From Anderseniella sp963698275 (lineage in GTDB: Bacteria; Pseudomonadota; Alphaproteobacteria; Rhizobiales; Aestuariivirgaceae), in contig CAVOQE010000006.1 of the NCBI GenBank assembly GCA_963698275.1, positions 124,001 through 188,000 of the forward strand: a DNA stretch of 64,000 bases, given 5' to 3'. Under the pieces are notes generated by a model. That model made no database searches. It had not been told where the DNA came from and saw nothing but the letters and a program-made list of their open reading frames with translations. This document shows positions 17,055-25,518 of the stretch, in pieces (position 1 is the stretch's first letter; the number at the start of each line of letters is the position of its first letter). The position numbers were made by a program, and so were the translations under genes.

Positions 17055-17810
17055 TCAGCTCTTGGGTTTTGCGGCTTCACCGGACCCGCCCGAGGTGAGC
17101 ATCTGGATCAGGCGAAGCTGATCGAACTCGTCATCGATCTCAGAACACCACTTCTTCACATAGCCACGCAGCACGAACGAAAAGTCTGCAGATTTGCCCT
17201 GGCTGTCCTTGTTGTCGATGAAGTTCTTGTAGGTTACATCAGCAAGATCAACCTGCTCTGCAGCCATTTCATTGAGTTTTGGAATAACAATTTCCCGGGC
17301 TTCATTCACATTGGAGAAATACCGCTTGTAGGTCTTCTCATCCCATTCGAAGAAGTTGGTTTCATTGATGAAATTGCGGGCAACAGTGTAGTCGAGCCCT
17401 TCCACATAAGGTGTTACTTCCTGAAGCTCGTCCAGTGACGCGATCGCCGGACCAACCACGTGGATCAGTCCCATCTCAAACACCCCGTCCCGGGCAGCCT
17501 GCAAAACACCAATCTTTTCGAAGGTTTCCAGGGCGTAAGACAGGTTCCCTGCTTTCAGGTCCACAACTGTCACCGGTACTTTGGCGGTCTCCAGCGTATC
17601 AAGCACTTTCATCTGGTCCGCTACATTGTGCAGATCAATGATCTCGGTGATGGCCGGGTAGAACCTGTGCAGTGTTCCGCGAGGGTTTTCCGTGTCAAAT
17701 GCACGGGCCAGAACATTGTTGCGGTGGAAGTAGTCCAGCAACGCACGTGAAATTGTTGTCTTGCCTACGCCGCCCTTGTCGGCCCCAACCATGATGACTA
17801 CTGGTTTCAT
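17055..17810 (-). CDS. ParA-family P-loop ATPase, second of two adjacent paralogues
   Basis: 251 residues opening with the deviant Walker A of the ParA/MinD class (GADKGGVGKTTISRAL, lysines in both KGG and GKT). FDTENPRGTLHRFYP follows, then a TVVDLKAG segment at the Walker B position. Members position plasmids, chromosomes or protein arrays, or act as general dimerising ATPases. The C-terminus has a charged tail ending AKPKS. The related gene at 16078-16809 lies downstream. Neither is close to a replication gene, so chromosome or plasmid partitioning is not supported; a pairwise-acting ATPase couple is possible. Confidence 0.7.
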   Translation of the reverse strand: MKPVVIMVGADKGGVGKTTISRALLDYFHRNNVLARAFDTENPRGTLHRFYPAITEIIDLHNVADQMKVLDTLETAKVPVTVVDLKAGNLSYALETFEKIGVLQAARDGVFEMGLIHVVGPAIASLDELQEVTPYVEGLDYTVARNFINETNFFEWDEKTYKRYFSNVNEAREIVIPKLNEMAAEQVDLADVTYKNFIDNKDSQGKSADFSFVLRGYVKKWCSEIDDEFDQLRLIQMLTSGGSGEAAKPKS

Positions 17811-17924
17811 CTATCTCTTTCCCTCTATACCTCTAGAACATGCCCCCTGGGTCGGGCCTCGAAAACCGAATACCATGTCTTGCACGCCGATGCCACTGCT
17901 AGTAACGCACCTTGAGAACAGTCA

Positions 17925-18659
17925 TTGACAAAGACGCTTAAGAAACCTCGCCTCACACCAATCACTTACAGCAGCGCTGTCGGTGCCGTCAAAACCACGG
18001 GATGGGCAAATCTCGATTTCTTTACATCCGGCGCCGGCAGTGAAACCGCGGCACGCGTGGATGCACGCGTGGCAGCAGGCGCTCAGGTCCTGCCGCCTGC
18101 CGGCGACATTTTCAAAGCCCTCGAACTCACACAGCCGGATCAGGTAAGAGCTGTTATCTTGGGCCAGGACCCCTATCCAACGCCAGGCGACGCGCACGGG
18201 CTGGCATTTTCAGTGGCGAATCCGGACCAGCGGATTCCGGCGTCTCTTCGGACGATATTCACCAGCCTTGAGGTGGATCTGGGGATCACGCGGCCTGCCC
18301 ATGGCAACCTGACCCAATGGGCGCGCTCCGGCATACTGCTGCTCAATGTGACGCTGAGCGTTGAGGCCGGCAAGGCGAACAGCCACAAGGACTTCGGCTG
18401 GGCAGCATTGGCTGGCGAAGTCATGCAACGGCTGAATGAGCGCGCTACACCGGTCGTATTCATGCTGTGGGGGAAATTTGCCCAGCACGCCGGTGCCGGT
18501 GTTGACAGGTCACGGCACTGTGTCATTGAAACCGCGCACCCCTCACCACTGGCCCATGGCGCCGGTCCGCAACACAGGTTTGTGACCTCGCGGCCATTTA
18601 CTCAGGCCCAGGAGTGGCTTTTATTGCGTGGCCTTCCACCAATCGACTGGCGACTGTAG
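17925..18659 (+). CDS. ung: Uracil-DNA glycosylase, family 1
   Basis: A 244-residue enzyme with the water-activating motif GQDPYPTPGDAHGLAFS (Asp82 the catalytic base) and the C-terminal DNA-intercalation loop HPSPLAHG. LLLNVTLSVEAGKANSH (uracil-binding Asn) lies between them. It removes uracil from DNA in base excision repair. The start is a TTG at 17925; no ATG fits before the conserved core. The typical length is 220-230 residues, so the N-terminal extension is modest. It is isolated, divergent from the ParA-like genes. Confidence 0.93.
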   Translation: MTKTLKKPRLTPITYSSAVGAVKTTGWANLDFFTSGAGSETAARVDARVAAGAQVLPPAGDIFKALELTQPDQVRAVILGQDPYPTPGDAHGLAFSVANPDQRIPASLRTIFTSLEVDLGITRPAHGNLTQWARSGILLLNVTLSVEAGKANSHKDFGWAALAGEVMQRLNERATPVVFMLWGKFAQHAGAGVDRSRHCVIETAHPSPLAHGAGPQHRFVTSRPFTQAQEWLLLRGLPPIDWRL

Positions 18660-18754
18660 AGTGCACCCAGGTCAAGGCTGTCCTTCGGTCATGGCTCAAA
18701 GTGATAGCGGCGCATCAAGACGTGGTACAGCAGAGATAAAGGCACACCGATCCC

Positions 18755-19942
18755 ATGGCTCTTGCCGAAGAACACAAATACGCTCCTTCCTTCAATGGCC
18801 CTGAAGGCCAGGAGGACATGCCCTGGCTCTTGACCATGGGACCGGTGACAACGTCGCGCGATGTTAAACTCGCCATGCTGGCTGACTGGAGCATGCGGGA
18901 TAATGAATTTGTTTCGCTTGCCCTCAGCGTTACTGAACAGTTGCTTGAGCTTGTCGACGGGACCAGTGAATATGACTGTATCCCGCTGCATCTGTCAGGC
19001 GATGCGTTGCTGGAGTGCGTGCTGGGCGCATTGGCGCCAACCGGACGCAAGCGCAAGACACTGATTGCGGCCCACGGGCCCCATGCCGAGCAGGCAACCA
19101 GTATACTGACCCACATCAAACGCCCGGTTGAAACCATCGCCGGCTCGGTTCTCAAACCTGTCACCACCAATCGGCTGGCGAAGGTGCTGGATGCCGATCC
19201 CGACATACATACTGTCTATCTGGCAGAAATCGACATTTCCACCGGACTGGCCAATCCGGTTGCCAAGCTCGCGGCCATTGCCCATGCGGCCGGGCGCAAG
19301 GTGATAGTCGATGCCCGCGCGAGCATTGGCGCCATGCCACTCGACCTCGCCGGCGGCACAGTGGATGCCGCGGTGGGTGTGCCGTGGGCATGTATTGAAA
19401 GCGTTCCAGGGTTTTCTTTTGTCATGGTGCGCCGAAGCTTGCTGACAGAAAACCTGTTCCAGTCCCCGTCAGCCGCGCTGGACCTGGTTGAGTTGTGGAA
19501 AGGCATCCATCGCACCGGCTGGTTTCCCGGTACGCCGCCGGCACATGCCATTGTTGCCTGCGGCGTCGCATTGCGGCGGCTCTATCTAGAGGGTGGGCCT
19601 GAAATGCGGCGCAAGCGCTATCAGGACCATCATCAAAGACTGTTGTCAGGCATGGCAAAACTGGGGTTCTCCCCTACCCTCGCCGATGGTACTGCAACAT
19701 GCGGATATCTGACATTGTTTAAAGCACCTGCCGACAGGCGTTATTCACCGGCATCGTTTAGCCAGCGTCTGCGCCAGCTGGGCTTTGTCATCATGGACGG
19801 TGAAGGCTGTCCAGGCGCTGAAGGCGGGTTCAGGGTTGCGACCGTCGGCGCCATCGATGAAACCGTCACGGACCAGTTTGTGCGAGCGGTCGAGAAAGTC
19901 ATGCGCGAGCTTGGCATGAGGTCGGGCGCACCTGCGAGATAG
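18755..19942 (+). CDS. PhnW-like class V aminotransferase homologue lacking the PLP lysine
   Basis: The 395-residue protein follows the plan of 2-aminoethylphosphonate:pyruvate transaminase. The opening is LLTMGPVTTS (family: LLTPGPLTTS). DISTGLANP is near residue 160, the PLP-ring Asp is D186 in VDARASIGAMPLDL, and CIESVPGFSFV begins at 213. The family reads NKCxEGVPGF at that last site; here it is W211-A212-C213, so the Schiff-base lysine is alanine (codon GCA at 19388). The phosphate-binding GSGT segment is also changed. Normal transamination is therefore unlikely. It could be a non-catalytic or repurposed paralogue; no frame disruption is seen. Confidence 0.75.
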   Translation: MALAEEHKYAPSFNGPEGQEDMPWLLTMGPVTTSRDVKLAMLADWSMRDNEFVSLALSVTEQLLELVDGTSEYDCIPLHLSGDALLECVLGALAPTGRKRKTLIAAHGPHAEQATSILTHIKRPVETIAGSVLKPVTTNRLAKVLDADPDIHTVYLAEIDISTGLANPVAKLAAIAHAAGRKVIVDARASIGAMPLDLAGGTVDAAVGVPWACIESVPGFSFVMVRRSLLTENLFQSPSAALDLVELWKGIHRTGWFPGTPPAHAIVACGVALRRLYLEGGPEMRRKRYQDHHQRLLSGMAKLGFSPTLADGTATCGYLTLFKAPADRRYSPASFSQRLRQLGFVIMDGEGCPGAEGGFRVATVGAIDETVTDQFVRAVEKVMRELGMRSGAPAR

Positions 19943-19972
19943 TGTCTTTGCGGCCCAAATACCGGCTGGACG

Positions 19973-19997
19973 AAAAACGGGAGCCCAAGAGCTCCCG
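19973..19997 (-). terminator. Intrinsic terminator of the ABC transporter operon
   Basis: Read on the minus strand, CGGGAGC and GCTCCCG form a 7-bp stem with a 6-nt loop, followed by TTTTT. It lies about 34 bp after the permease stop at 20031, ending the minus-strand run. Confidence 0.8.
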
Positions 19998-20030
19998 CAA
20001 GTCGTTTTTACAGCATGGACAGAGGGCAAA

Positions 20031-21296
20031 TCAGCCCTTGCCTTTCCACGGAACCAGATAGTTTTCGGCCATGCGCATCAAAATGTCGATGCCGTAGCCG
20101 ATGACACCGATTAGAATGATGCCCATGATAACGATGTCGGTAAGCTGGAACTTCGAGGCGTTGACGATCATCATGCCTGCGCCCCTGTCTGCTGCGACAA
20201 GTTCGGCAGCAACCACAGTACCCCAGCAAACTCCCATGGCGACACGCGCGCCGGTGAAGATTTCGGGCAGGGAGTTGGGCACGATAACCCGCCAGAGCAG
20301 CTGCTTCTTCGACGCACCCAGCGAATAGGCCGCATGCACCTTGGATATATTCACACCCGACACACCAGCGCGGGCGGCAATCGTCATGATCCACAACGCA
20401 GCCAGGAACAACAGTATAATCTTGCCCTCCTCGCCAATGCCGAACCAGATTATGACCAGCGGAATGAGCGCCAATGGCGGCACAGGGCGCATGAACTCGA
20501 CTATCGGATCAAACCAGCCACGGAACCAGCTTGAAAGACCCATGGCATAGCCCAGGGGGATACCAACAATACTGCCAAGCACGAAGCCGGCCAGCACGCG
20601 GGAGAGCGATGCCCACAAGTGCTCCAAGAGCGTGTAGTTCTTGTACCCTGCACTGGCGATTTCGCCGAGGCGGGATACCACCGCTTCGGGAGCCGGAAGC
20701 CAGATTGGCTCCATTTGCCAGCCGCTGTCCGGCTTGACCGACAGGGATCCCTTCGCAGTCATGGACACTTTGCCGTTTGCAAACCGGACAGTCTGGTTTG
20801 GAGATATCGGGTTTCCGTCGATTGCAGTAATCTTGTAACCTTCCTCGCCACCGCCATCATCGTTGGTCTGTGGCTTGATCAGCGCGCTGCGCCATGCACC
20901 AATCTTTGCCGCGTCACCCTTGGCAAAACCTGTCGATGCATCCGGCTCAGGCAATTCGACGTTCTCACCGACCTTGTGCACACGGATTTTCACCGTGGCA
21001 TCGCTTGCCTGGCCGGCAGAGTTGGTTGCTGTGTAAGTGAACCCGCTGTCGCCTACAAACGGACCGGGCACGTGAAGCGGCATCAGCTTGGAGCCGGTGA
21101 ACGCGCCCCATATGGCAAACAGCGCCACAACCGAAACAATCGACGCGAAGCGATTTGCCGTTACCGCGCTTTCATCGCCAAATGTGACCGTCTTCAGGCT
21201 CGTATAGTCCTTGGACTGCTCGCGTGAGCGAACATAGAAATTGTAGGCTGCGTAAGCTATGACAAACAGGACAATATAGATGAATGCGACGGTCAT
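20031..21296 (-). CDS. ABC transporter permease (TauC/SsuC-type) with extra extracytoplasmic domain
   Basis: 421 residues, against about 250-280 for usual TauC/SsuC permeases. A first helix (residues 1-17) and a second around 50-65 flank a cytoplasmic loop. A polar domain of about 150 residues (about 75-225) follows, containing FTYTATNSAGQASDATVKI and resembling an Ig/cadherin-like repeat, plus a GNPISPNQTVRF region. The normal permease core of about six helices follows, with the EAA loop (AAYSLGASKKQLLWRVIVP). It overlaps the ATPase gene by 4 bp. It would import an organic anion such as a sulfonate or nitrate-like solute; the extra domain is unexplained. Confidence 0.85.
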   Translation of the reverse strand: MTVAFIYIVLFVIAYAAYNFYVRSREQSKDYTSLKTVTFGDESAVTANRFASIVSVVALFAIWGAFTGSKLMPLHVPGPFVGDSGFTYTATNSAGQASDATVKIRVHKVGENVELPEPDASTGFAKGDAAKIGAWRSALIKPQTNDDGGGEEGYKITAIDGNPISPNQTVRFANGKVSMTAKGSLSVKPDSGWQMEPIWLPAPEAVVSRLGEIASAGYKNYTLLEHLWASLSRVLAGFVLGSIVGIPLGYAMGLSSWFRGWFDPIVEFMRPVPPLALIPLVIIWFGIGEEGKIILLFLAALWIMTIAARAGVSGVNISKVHAAYSLGASKKQLLWRVIVPNSLPEIFTGARVAMGVCWGTVVAAELVAADRGAGMMIVNASKFQLTDIVIMGIILIGVIGYGIDILMRMAENYLVPWKGKG

Positions 21297-22111
21297 GCTG
21301 CATCCCCCTGGCGGCCCATAATCTCTTCTTCCATGTCCCAGATCATGGAGAGTATTTCCTCCCGCACCTTGGCGAATTGCGGCTCCTTCTTCACCAAACG
21401 CAGGTCCTTGCCCACACCCATTTCCGCAAATGGCAGCTTGTATTCCTTGTGGATCCGGCCCGGACGCGGCGCCATCACCAGCAGGCGCTCGCCCAGTAAC
21501 AGCGCTTCTTCAACCGAGTGGGTAATCAGGATGATGGTCTTGCCGGTTTCCTTCCACAGTTTGAGCACCAAACCTTGCATCTTTTCACGGGTCAACGCAT
21601 CCAGTGCGCCGAGCGGTTCATCCATCAGGATGACATCGGGATCGTTTGCGAGACAACGGGCAAGTGCCACGCGCTGCTGCATACCGCCAGACAATTCGTA
21701 GATCATCTTGTCGGCGAAATCCTGCAGGCCGACAATTTGCAAGAGTGATTCAACCTTGGCCGAGGTTTCGCTTGCGGGCTTGCCGGCCATGTCGGGCCCA
21801 AACGCTATATTCTTGCGTACGTTCATCCATTCAAACAGGGCACCTTGCTGGAATACCATGCCGCGTTCGGCGGCAGGCCCGGACACGTCATGGTCGTTGA
21901 GGATCACCTTGCCTTCGGTTGGCGACAGGAAGCCTGCAACAATGTTCAAAAGCGTAGTCTTGCCACACCCCGACGGCCCCAGCACCGCCATCAACTCGCC
22001 TTTCTTCAACTCAAGCGAAACATTCTTGAGCGCCTGCACTGCGCCGCCGTTCGGCAGTTCAAAACGCATCGATATGTCGTCAATGATCAACGTGCCCATA
22101 TGGAGTCCCAC
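21293..22111 (-). CDS. ABC transporter ATP-binding protein (TauB/SsuB/NrtD-type)
   Basis: 272 residues with Walker A GPSGCGKTTLLN, Q-loop MVFQQGALFEWMNV, ABC signature LSGGMQQRVALARCL, Walker B VILMDEPLGALDAL and the switch His in ITHSVEEA. All sit in the standard order. This subfamily powers taurine, alkanesulfonate, nitrate or pyrimidine import. It overlaps the permease start by 4 bp and follows the binding-protein gene across a hairpin, so expression of the ATPase and permease may be lower than that of the binding protein. Confidence 0.92.
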   Translation of the reverse strand: MGLHMGTLIIDDISMRFELPNGGAVQALKNVSLELKKGELMAVLGPSGCGKTTLLNIVAGFLSPTEGKVILNDHDVSGPAAERGMVFQQGALFEWMNVRKNIAFGPDMAGKPASETSAKVESLLQIVGLQDFADKMIYELSGGMQQRVALARCLANDPDVILMDEPLGALDALTREKMQGLVLKLWKETGKTIILITHSVEEALLLGERLLVMAPRPGRIHKEYKLPFAEMGVGKDLRLVKKEPQFAKVREEILSMIWDMEEEIMGRQGDAA

Positions 22112-22128
22112 CCTGCAATTGCCATTTG

Positions 22129-22162
22129 AAAAAAGGGAGCGATCTTCAAGAAAATCGCTCCC
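22129..22162 (-). terminator. Hairpin with T run between binding-protein and ATPase genes
   Basis: On the minus strand, GGGAGCGAT and ATCGCTCCC pair around a 10-nt loop and are followed by TTTTTT. It sits 24 bp after the binding-protein stop and 18 bp before the ATPase start. Within an operon this suggests partial termination or 3'-end stabilisation that keeps the binding protein in excess. Confidence 0.75.
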
Positions 22163-22186
22163 CCTGCATCGTCTTGTCCAGACCGA

Positions 22187-23191
22187 TTACATGCCCGCCG
22201 CTGCCTTGAGCGGTGCCGAGTTCACAGCGCCTTCATAGGTGTCGCGAGCTGCCGGAATGTTGCCCTGCTCCTTGAAGAAGTCACCGACCTCCTTGAGGAA
22301 TGTCTGGGTGCCGCCGCCAAGCCACTTTTCCGAAAGCTGGGCTTCCGTCGATGGAAACTCAAAGCCTGCCATGGTTTCCTTGGTGGCGTTCTCGTCCATG
22401 CCGGCATCCTTTGCGATCACAACCAGCATTTCGTCAGCCGCAGCGCCGCCAGCATTCCACCTGGCGTTCATGTCGGCAGTAACTTTCAGGAATTTGGACA
22501 GCAGTTCAGCGTTTTCTGACGCGAAGGACGCAGGCACCGAAGTCACATCAAACACGGAAATGCCAAGGGCTTCCTTTTCCGCGCCTGTCAGCAACACGTT
22601 GCCATGCTCCTTCATTCGGCGCAGCGAACCACCCCAGCCGCAAACCATGTCGAGGCTGCCGTTGGCAAACGCCGCCGCACCGTCCGGCGGCGCCATGTCG
22701 ACAACTTCCATCTTGGAAACGTCAACGCCGAAATGCGCCATCTGCTTCAGGAAGCCGTAATGAGCAGCAGTACCGATCGGCACCCCGGCCTTCTTACCTT
22801 CCAGTTCCTTGGTATTGTCCTTGGTAATTTCCAGCGCAGTCTTCACTACACAGTTGTCGTTTTCATTGTAAACAACGGCGACGTCAGCAATCTGCAGATC
22901 CTGGCCGGCCGACGTTGCAACAACGAAAGGCGGCACACCCTGGCTGACGGAAATGTGAACATCGCCAGAGGCCATGGCGGCAGACATCGCCGTACCAGCA
23001 TCGAATGACTTCCAGTTCACCTTTACGCCGAGTTCCTTGTCATAGATGCCCTTTACCTTGGCGTACTGGAAAGGCATTGGCCATTCCAGAAAGTAGGCAA
23101 CTGTAATCTCTTCGGTCTGTGCCTGGGCAGCCGTGAAGCTGATAGATGCCAAGGCTGCTGCTGCAAGAGCAGTTGTAAGAAATTTCTTCAT
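22187..23191 (-). CDS. ABC transporter substrate-binding protein (TauA/SsuA/NMT1-like)
   Basis: The ATG at 23191 gives 334 residues with a standard signal peptide (MKKFLTTALAAAALASISFT, cleavage after AQA). A GGAGGGAG ribosome site precedes it; a longer in-frame start adds 54 implausible residues. The mature protein has the type 2 periplasmic fold of the taurine/sulfonate/thiamine-precursor group. EITVAYFLEWPMPFQYAK is at the start and DMAPPDGAAAFANGSLDM in the second lobe. It delivers an unknown ligand to the downstream ABC components. The preceding FAD oxidoreductase and dehydrogenase genes suggest a hydroxy acid or amine ligand. Confidence 0.88.
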   Translation of the reverse strand: MKKFLTTALAAAALASISFTAAQAQTEEITVAYFLEWPMPFQYAKVKGIYDKELGVKVNWKSFDAGTAMSAAMASGDVHISVSQGVPPFVVATSAGQDLQIADVAVVYNENDNCVVKTALEITKDNTKELEGKKAGVPIGTAAHYGFLKQMAHFGVDVSKMEVVDMAPPDGAAAFANGSLDMVCGWGGSLRRMKEHGNVLLTGAEKEALGISVFDVTSVPASFASENAELLSKFLKVTADMNARWNAGGAAADEMLVVIAKDAGMDENATKETMAGFEFPSTEAQLSEKWLGGGTQTFLKEVGDFFKEQGNIPAARDTYEGAVNSAPLKAAAGM

Positions 23192-23356
23192 AGAGTACTC
23201 CCTCCGCTGATTAGCGTCCGAAAACGTGAATAGGTTGAAAAGCGTGCTTTCGGTTCCTCCAGTATGAAACGTCGAAGGCATGCGGCGCAATGGCACATGC
23301 CGCGTTGGTCCCATAAATTCAGCGCGTTGGTTCCATGCCCAGACAATGGGCATTTT

Positions 23357-24472
23357 CTAAAGGCAATTGATCAATTTCACGACATATCGCCCAATCGCCA
23401 GGCTGGACGTCAATCCCGGGCTTTCCATACCGAACAGGTTGATCAGACCCGGCACGCCATGCGTGTCAGGACCGTCAATCCGGAAGTCCTGGATGTGATT
23501 GCCCGGCGGCACGATCTTGGGTCTCACCCCGGCATAGGACGGCTGCAGGGCGCCGTCCGGCAATGCCGGCCAGTACCGCCTGACCATTGCGTAGAATTCA
23601 TCGCCACGCGCCGGGTCCACGTCGTAGTTCGGCTCATCGATCCACTCCACATCCGGGCCAAACCGGGCCTGGCCACCGACGTCGATTGTAAGATGAACGC
23701 CCAACCCGCCGACGACCGGGCATGGATAGATCAACCGCGTAAACGGCACCTTGCCGGCGATCGAGAAATAGCTGCCCTTGCCGTAATACGCCGTCGGCAC
23801 ATGAACGCCCTCAAGGCCCTGAAGACTTGATGCAACCTGAGGCGCATTGAGACTGGTGGAGTTAACAAAAAGATTACAGCCGACCGTCATCGGTTCTGCG
23901 CCGCCGATATCAATCTCGATTTGTCTGCCACCCACGCGACCACCTGCAACCGGAGATCGGGTGGCCAGCGTGGCGCCGGCGTTTTCAGCCTCCCCCAACA
24001 AGGCCAGCATTACGCCGGCAGAATCCATCATGCCGGTTGAAGGCGACAGAATAGCGGCTACACACTTCAGTTCAGGCTCCAGCGCCCTGGCCTGGCTTTC
24101 ATCAAGCAGTTCAAGGTCATTGACGCCATTGGCTGCACCTTTTGAGATGATGGCCTCAAGCGTAGCCACCTCGTCCGGTTCACACGCGACAATCAATTTG
24201 CCGCAATTGCTGTGGGAGACATTGTGCTTCTTCATGAAGTCGTACAACAGCCACTTGCCTTCAACGCACAACTGCGCACGCAACGAGCCCGGCGTGTAGT
24301 ACATGCCCGCATGTATGACTTCGCTTGAGCGTGAAGATACACCGCGGCCAAACGCTTCGTCAGCCTCCACGATCAGGACTTCACGGCCTGATTGCGCCAG
24401 CTCACGGGCAACCGCCAGGCCAATTGCACCGGCACCTGCCACAACACAGTCAATCTCGTAATCAACAGCCAT
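23357..24472 (-). CDS. FAD-dependent oxidoreductase (DAO family, L-2-hydroxyglutarate oxidase-like)
   Basis: 371 residues with an N-terminal FAD-binding GxGxxG motif (DCVVAGAGAIGLAVARELA) and the LIVEADEAFGRGVSSRSSEVIHAG segment typical of the LhgO branch. A C-terminal GMESPGLTSSLAIGRYV segment contacts FAD. The LhgO branch oxidises L-2-hydroxyglutarate and related hydroxy acids, passing electrons to oxygen or quinone. It lies between an Ldh-family dehydrogenase and an ABC importer on the same strand, suggesting joint breakdown of an imported hydroxy acid. The exact substrate is uncertain. Confidence 0.85.
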   Translation of the reverse strand: MAVDYEIDCVVAGAGAIGLAVARELAQSGREVLIVEADEAFGRGVSSRSSEVIHAGMYYTPGSLRAQLCVEGKWLLYDFMKKHNVSHSNCGKLIVACEPDEVATLEAIISKGAANGVNDLELLDESQARALEPELKCVAAILSPSTGMMDSAGVMLALLGEAENAGATLATRSPVAGGRVGGRQIEIDIGGAEPMTVGCNLFVNSTSLNAPQVASSLQGLEGVHVPTAYYGKGSYFSIAGKVPFTRLIYPCPVVGGLGVHLTIDVGGQARFGPDVEWIDEPNYDVDPARGDEFYAMVRRYWPALPDGALQPSYAGVRPKIVPPGNHIQDFRIDGPDTHGVPGLINLFGMESPGLTSSLAIGRYVVKLINCL

Positions 24473-24504
24473 CAGACCATCGCGTTGTAAGGGCCAGGAA
24501 ACAA

Positions 24505-25515
24505 TCAGCGTGTACAGTCACGCACACGCTTCAACAGATCACGATCCACCTCAATGGTCCCGCGAGCAAGGCTTTCGTCGCGCGTTGCCAGACGGCTCAG
24601 GCCCGGCAGGCGGGTGCCCTCCTGGGCGGTGATTGAGCCGGCCAGGGTTGCAAATCGATCAGCAAACAAGCCTGCCGAAAACCCTTCAGGATCTATAGCC
24701 AGAAAGAACTGCCCCGAATTGCAGGGCCCGCCGGCATCGGTGGCAAACGGCGACATCGCACTGCCCAATTGCGCGCCGCTCATCAGAGATGACATGGTTT
24801 CCACCATCAGTCCCTGCCCGAAGCCCTTATAGCCGCCCGATGGCGCCATGGTGACAGCCTGGCCGGGGTCCGTGGTCGGATTGCCGTCGGCATCCAGTGC
24901 CCAGCCCAGCGGAATGTCGTCGCCGCGTGCGGCATGACGCATGACCTCCGACTTCGCCACAACCGATGAGGACTGATCTATGACGTAGCCAACCCCGCCC
25001 TTGCCGTCAGGTGCTGCCATGGAAACCGGATTGGTGCCGATAACCGCCTTTATGCCGCCCGGCGGCGCGATAGACGCCGGTGCATTGGTGAACCCCATTG
25101 CCAGAAGACCTTCGCGCGCCAGGCGTTCGGTATGTCCACCCAGCCTGCCGCAATTGTAGGAATTGGTAATGGAAAGCCCGGCAATGCCGTACTTTTTCGC
25201 TGACGAAATGATTTTAACAAACCCTTTTTCGATTGCCGGATGGGCAAATCCCGACCCTGCATCAGCGCGATAGGCCACTGGGGACAGCCGGGTAATGACC
25301 GGTTTGATCACGCCGTCAACCTTGCCGCACCTGAGATGCGAGCAGTAAACCGGCAACCAGAAAAATCCGTGGCTCGGCATGCCGACAAGCTCGCTGTCAA
25401 TAACCGCGTCGGCGAGGTAGCGCACGTTGGCGCGCGCAGCACCTGATTTGGTCAGTGCCCGAAGTGCAAGCCTGCGGGCCTTTTCAATTTCCAGCGTCGT
25501 TGTGGTCTTGTTCAC
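24505..25515 (-). CDS. Ldh family oxidoreductase (malate/lactate/sulfolactate dehydrogenase type)
   Basis: A 336-residue member of the Ldh_2 family: VIDSELVGMPSHGFFWLP near the N-terminus, ITNSYNCGRLGGHTERLA, and GTNPVSMAAPDGKGGVGYVIDQSSS. The nucleotide-binding fold is the one seen in malate, ureidoglycolate and sulfolactate dehydrogenases, which use NAD(P)H and 2-oxo acids or 2-hydroxy acids. It is 3 bp from the SABATH-type methyltransferase gene and 32 bp from the FAD oxidoreductase gene, so all three are one operon. Sulfolactate is a possible substrate given the sulfonate-type ABC genes, but nothing decides this. Confidence 0.85.
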   Translation of the reverse strand: MNKTTTTLEIEKARRLALRALTKSGAARANVRYLADAVIDSELVGMPSHGFFWLPVYCSHLRCGKVDGVIKPVITRLSPVAYRADAGSGFAHPAIEKGFVKIISSAKKYGIAGLSITNSYNCGRLGGHTERLAREGLLAMGFTNAPASIAPPGGIKAVIGTNPVSMAAPDGKGGVGYVIDQSSSVVAKSEVMRHAARGDDIPLGWALDADGNPTTDPGQAVTMAPSGGYKGFGQGLMVETMSSLMSGAQLGSAMSPFATDAGGPCNSGQFFLAIDPEGFSAGLFADRFATLAGSITAQEGTRLPGLSRLATRDESLARGTIEVDRDLLKRVRDCTR

Positions 25516-25518
25516 TTT

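Noticed and set aside
20031..23191. Calling the ABC genes tauABC outright
   Set aside because: The family is shared by taurine, sulfonate, nitrate and pyrimidine importers, and no taurine dioxygenase or pyruvate aminotransferase gene is linked.
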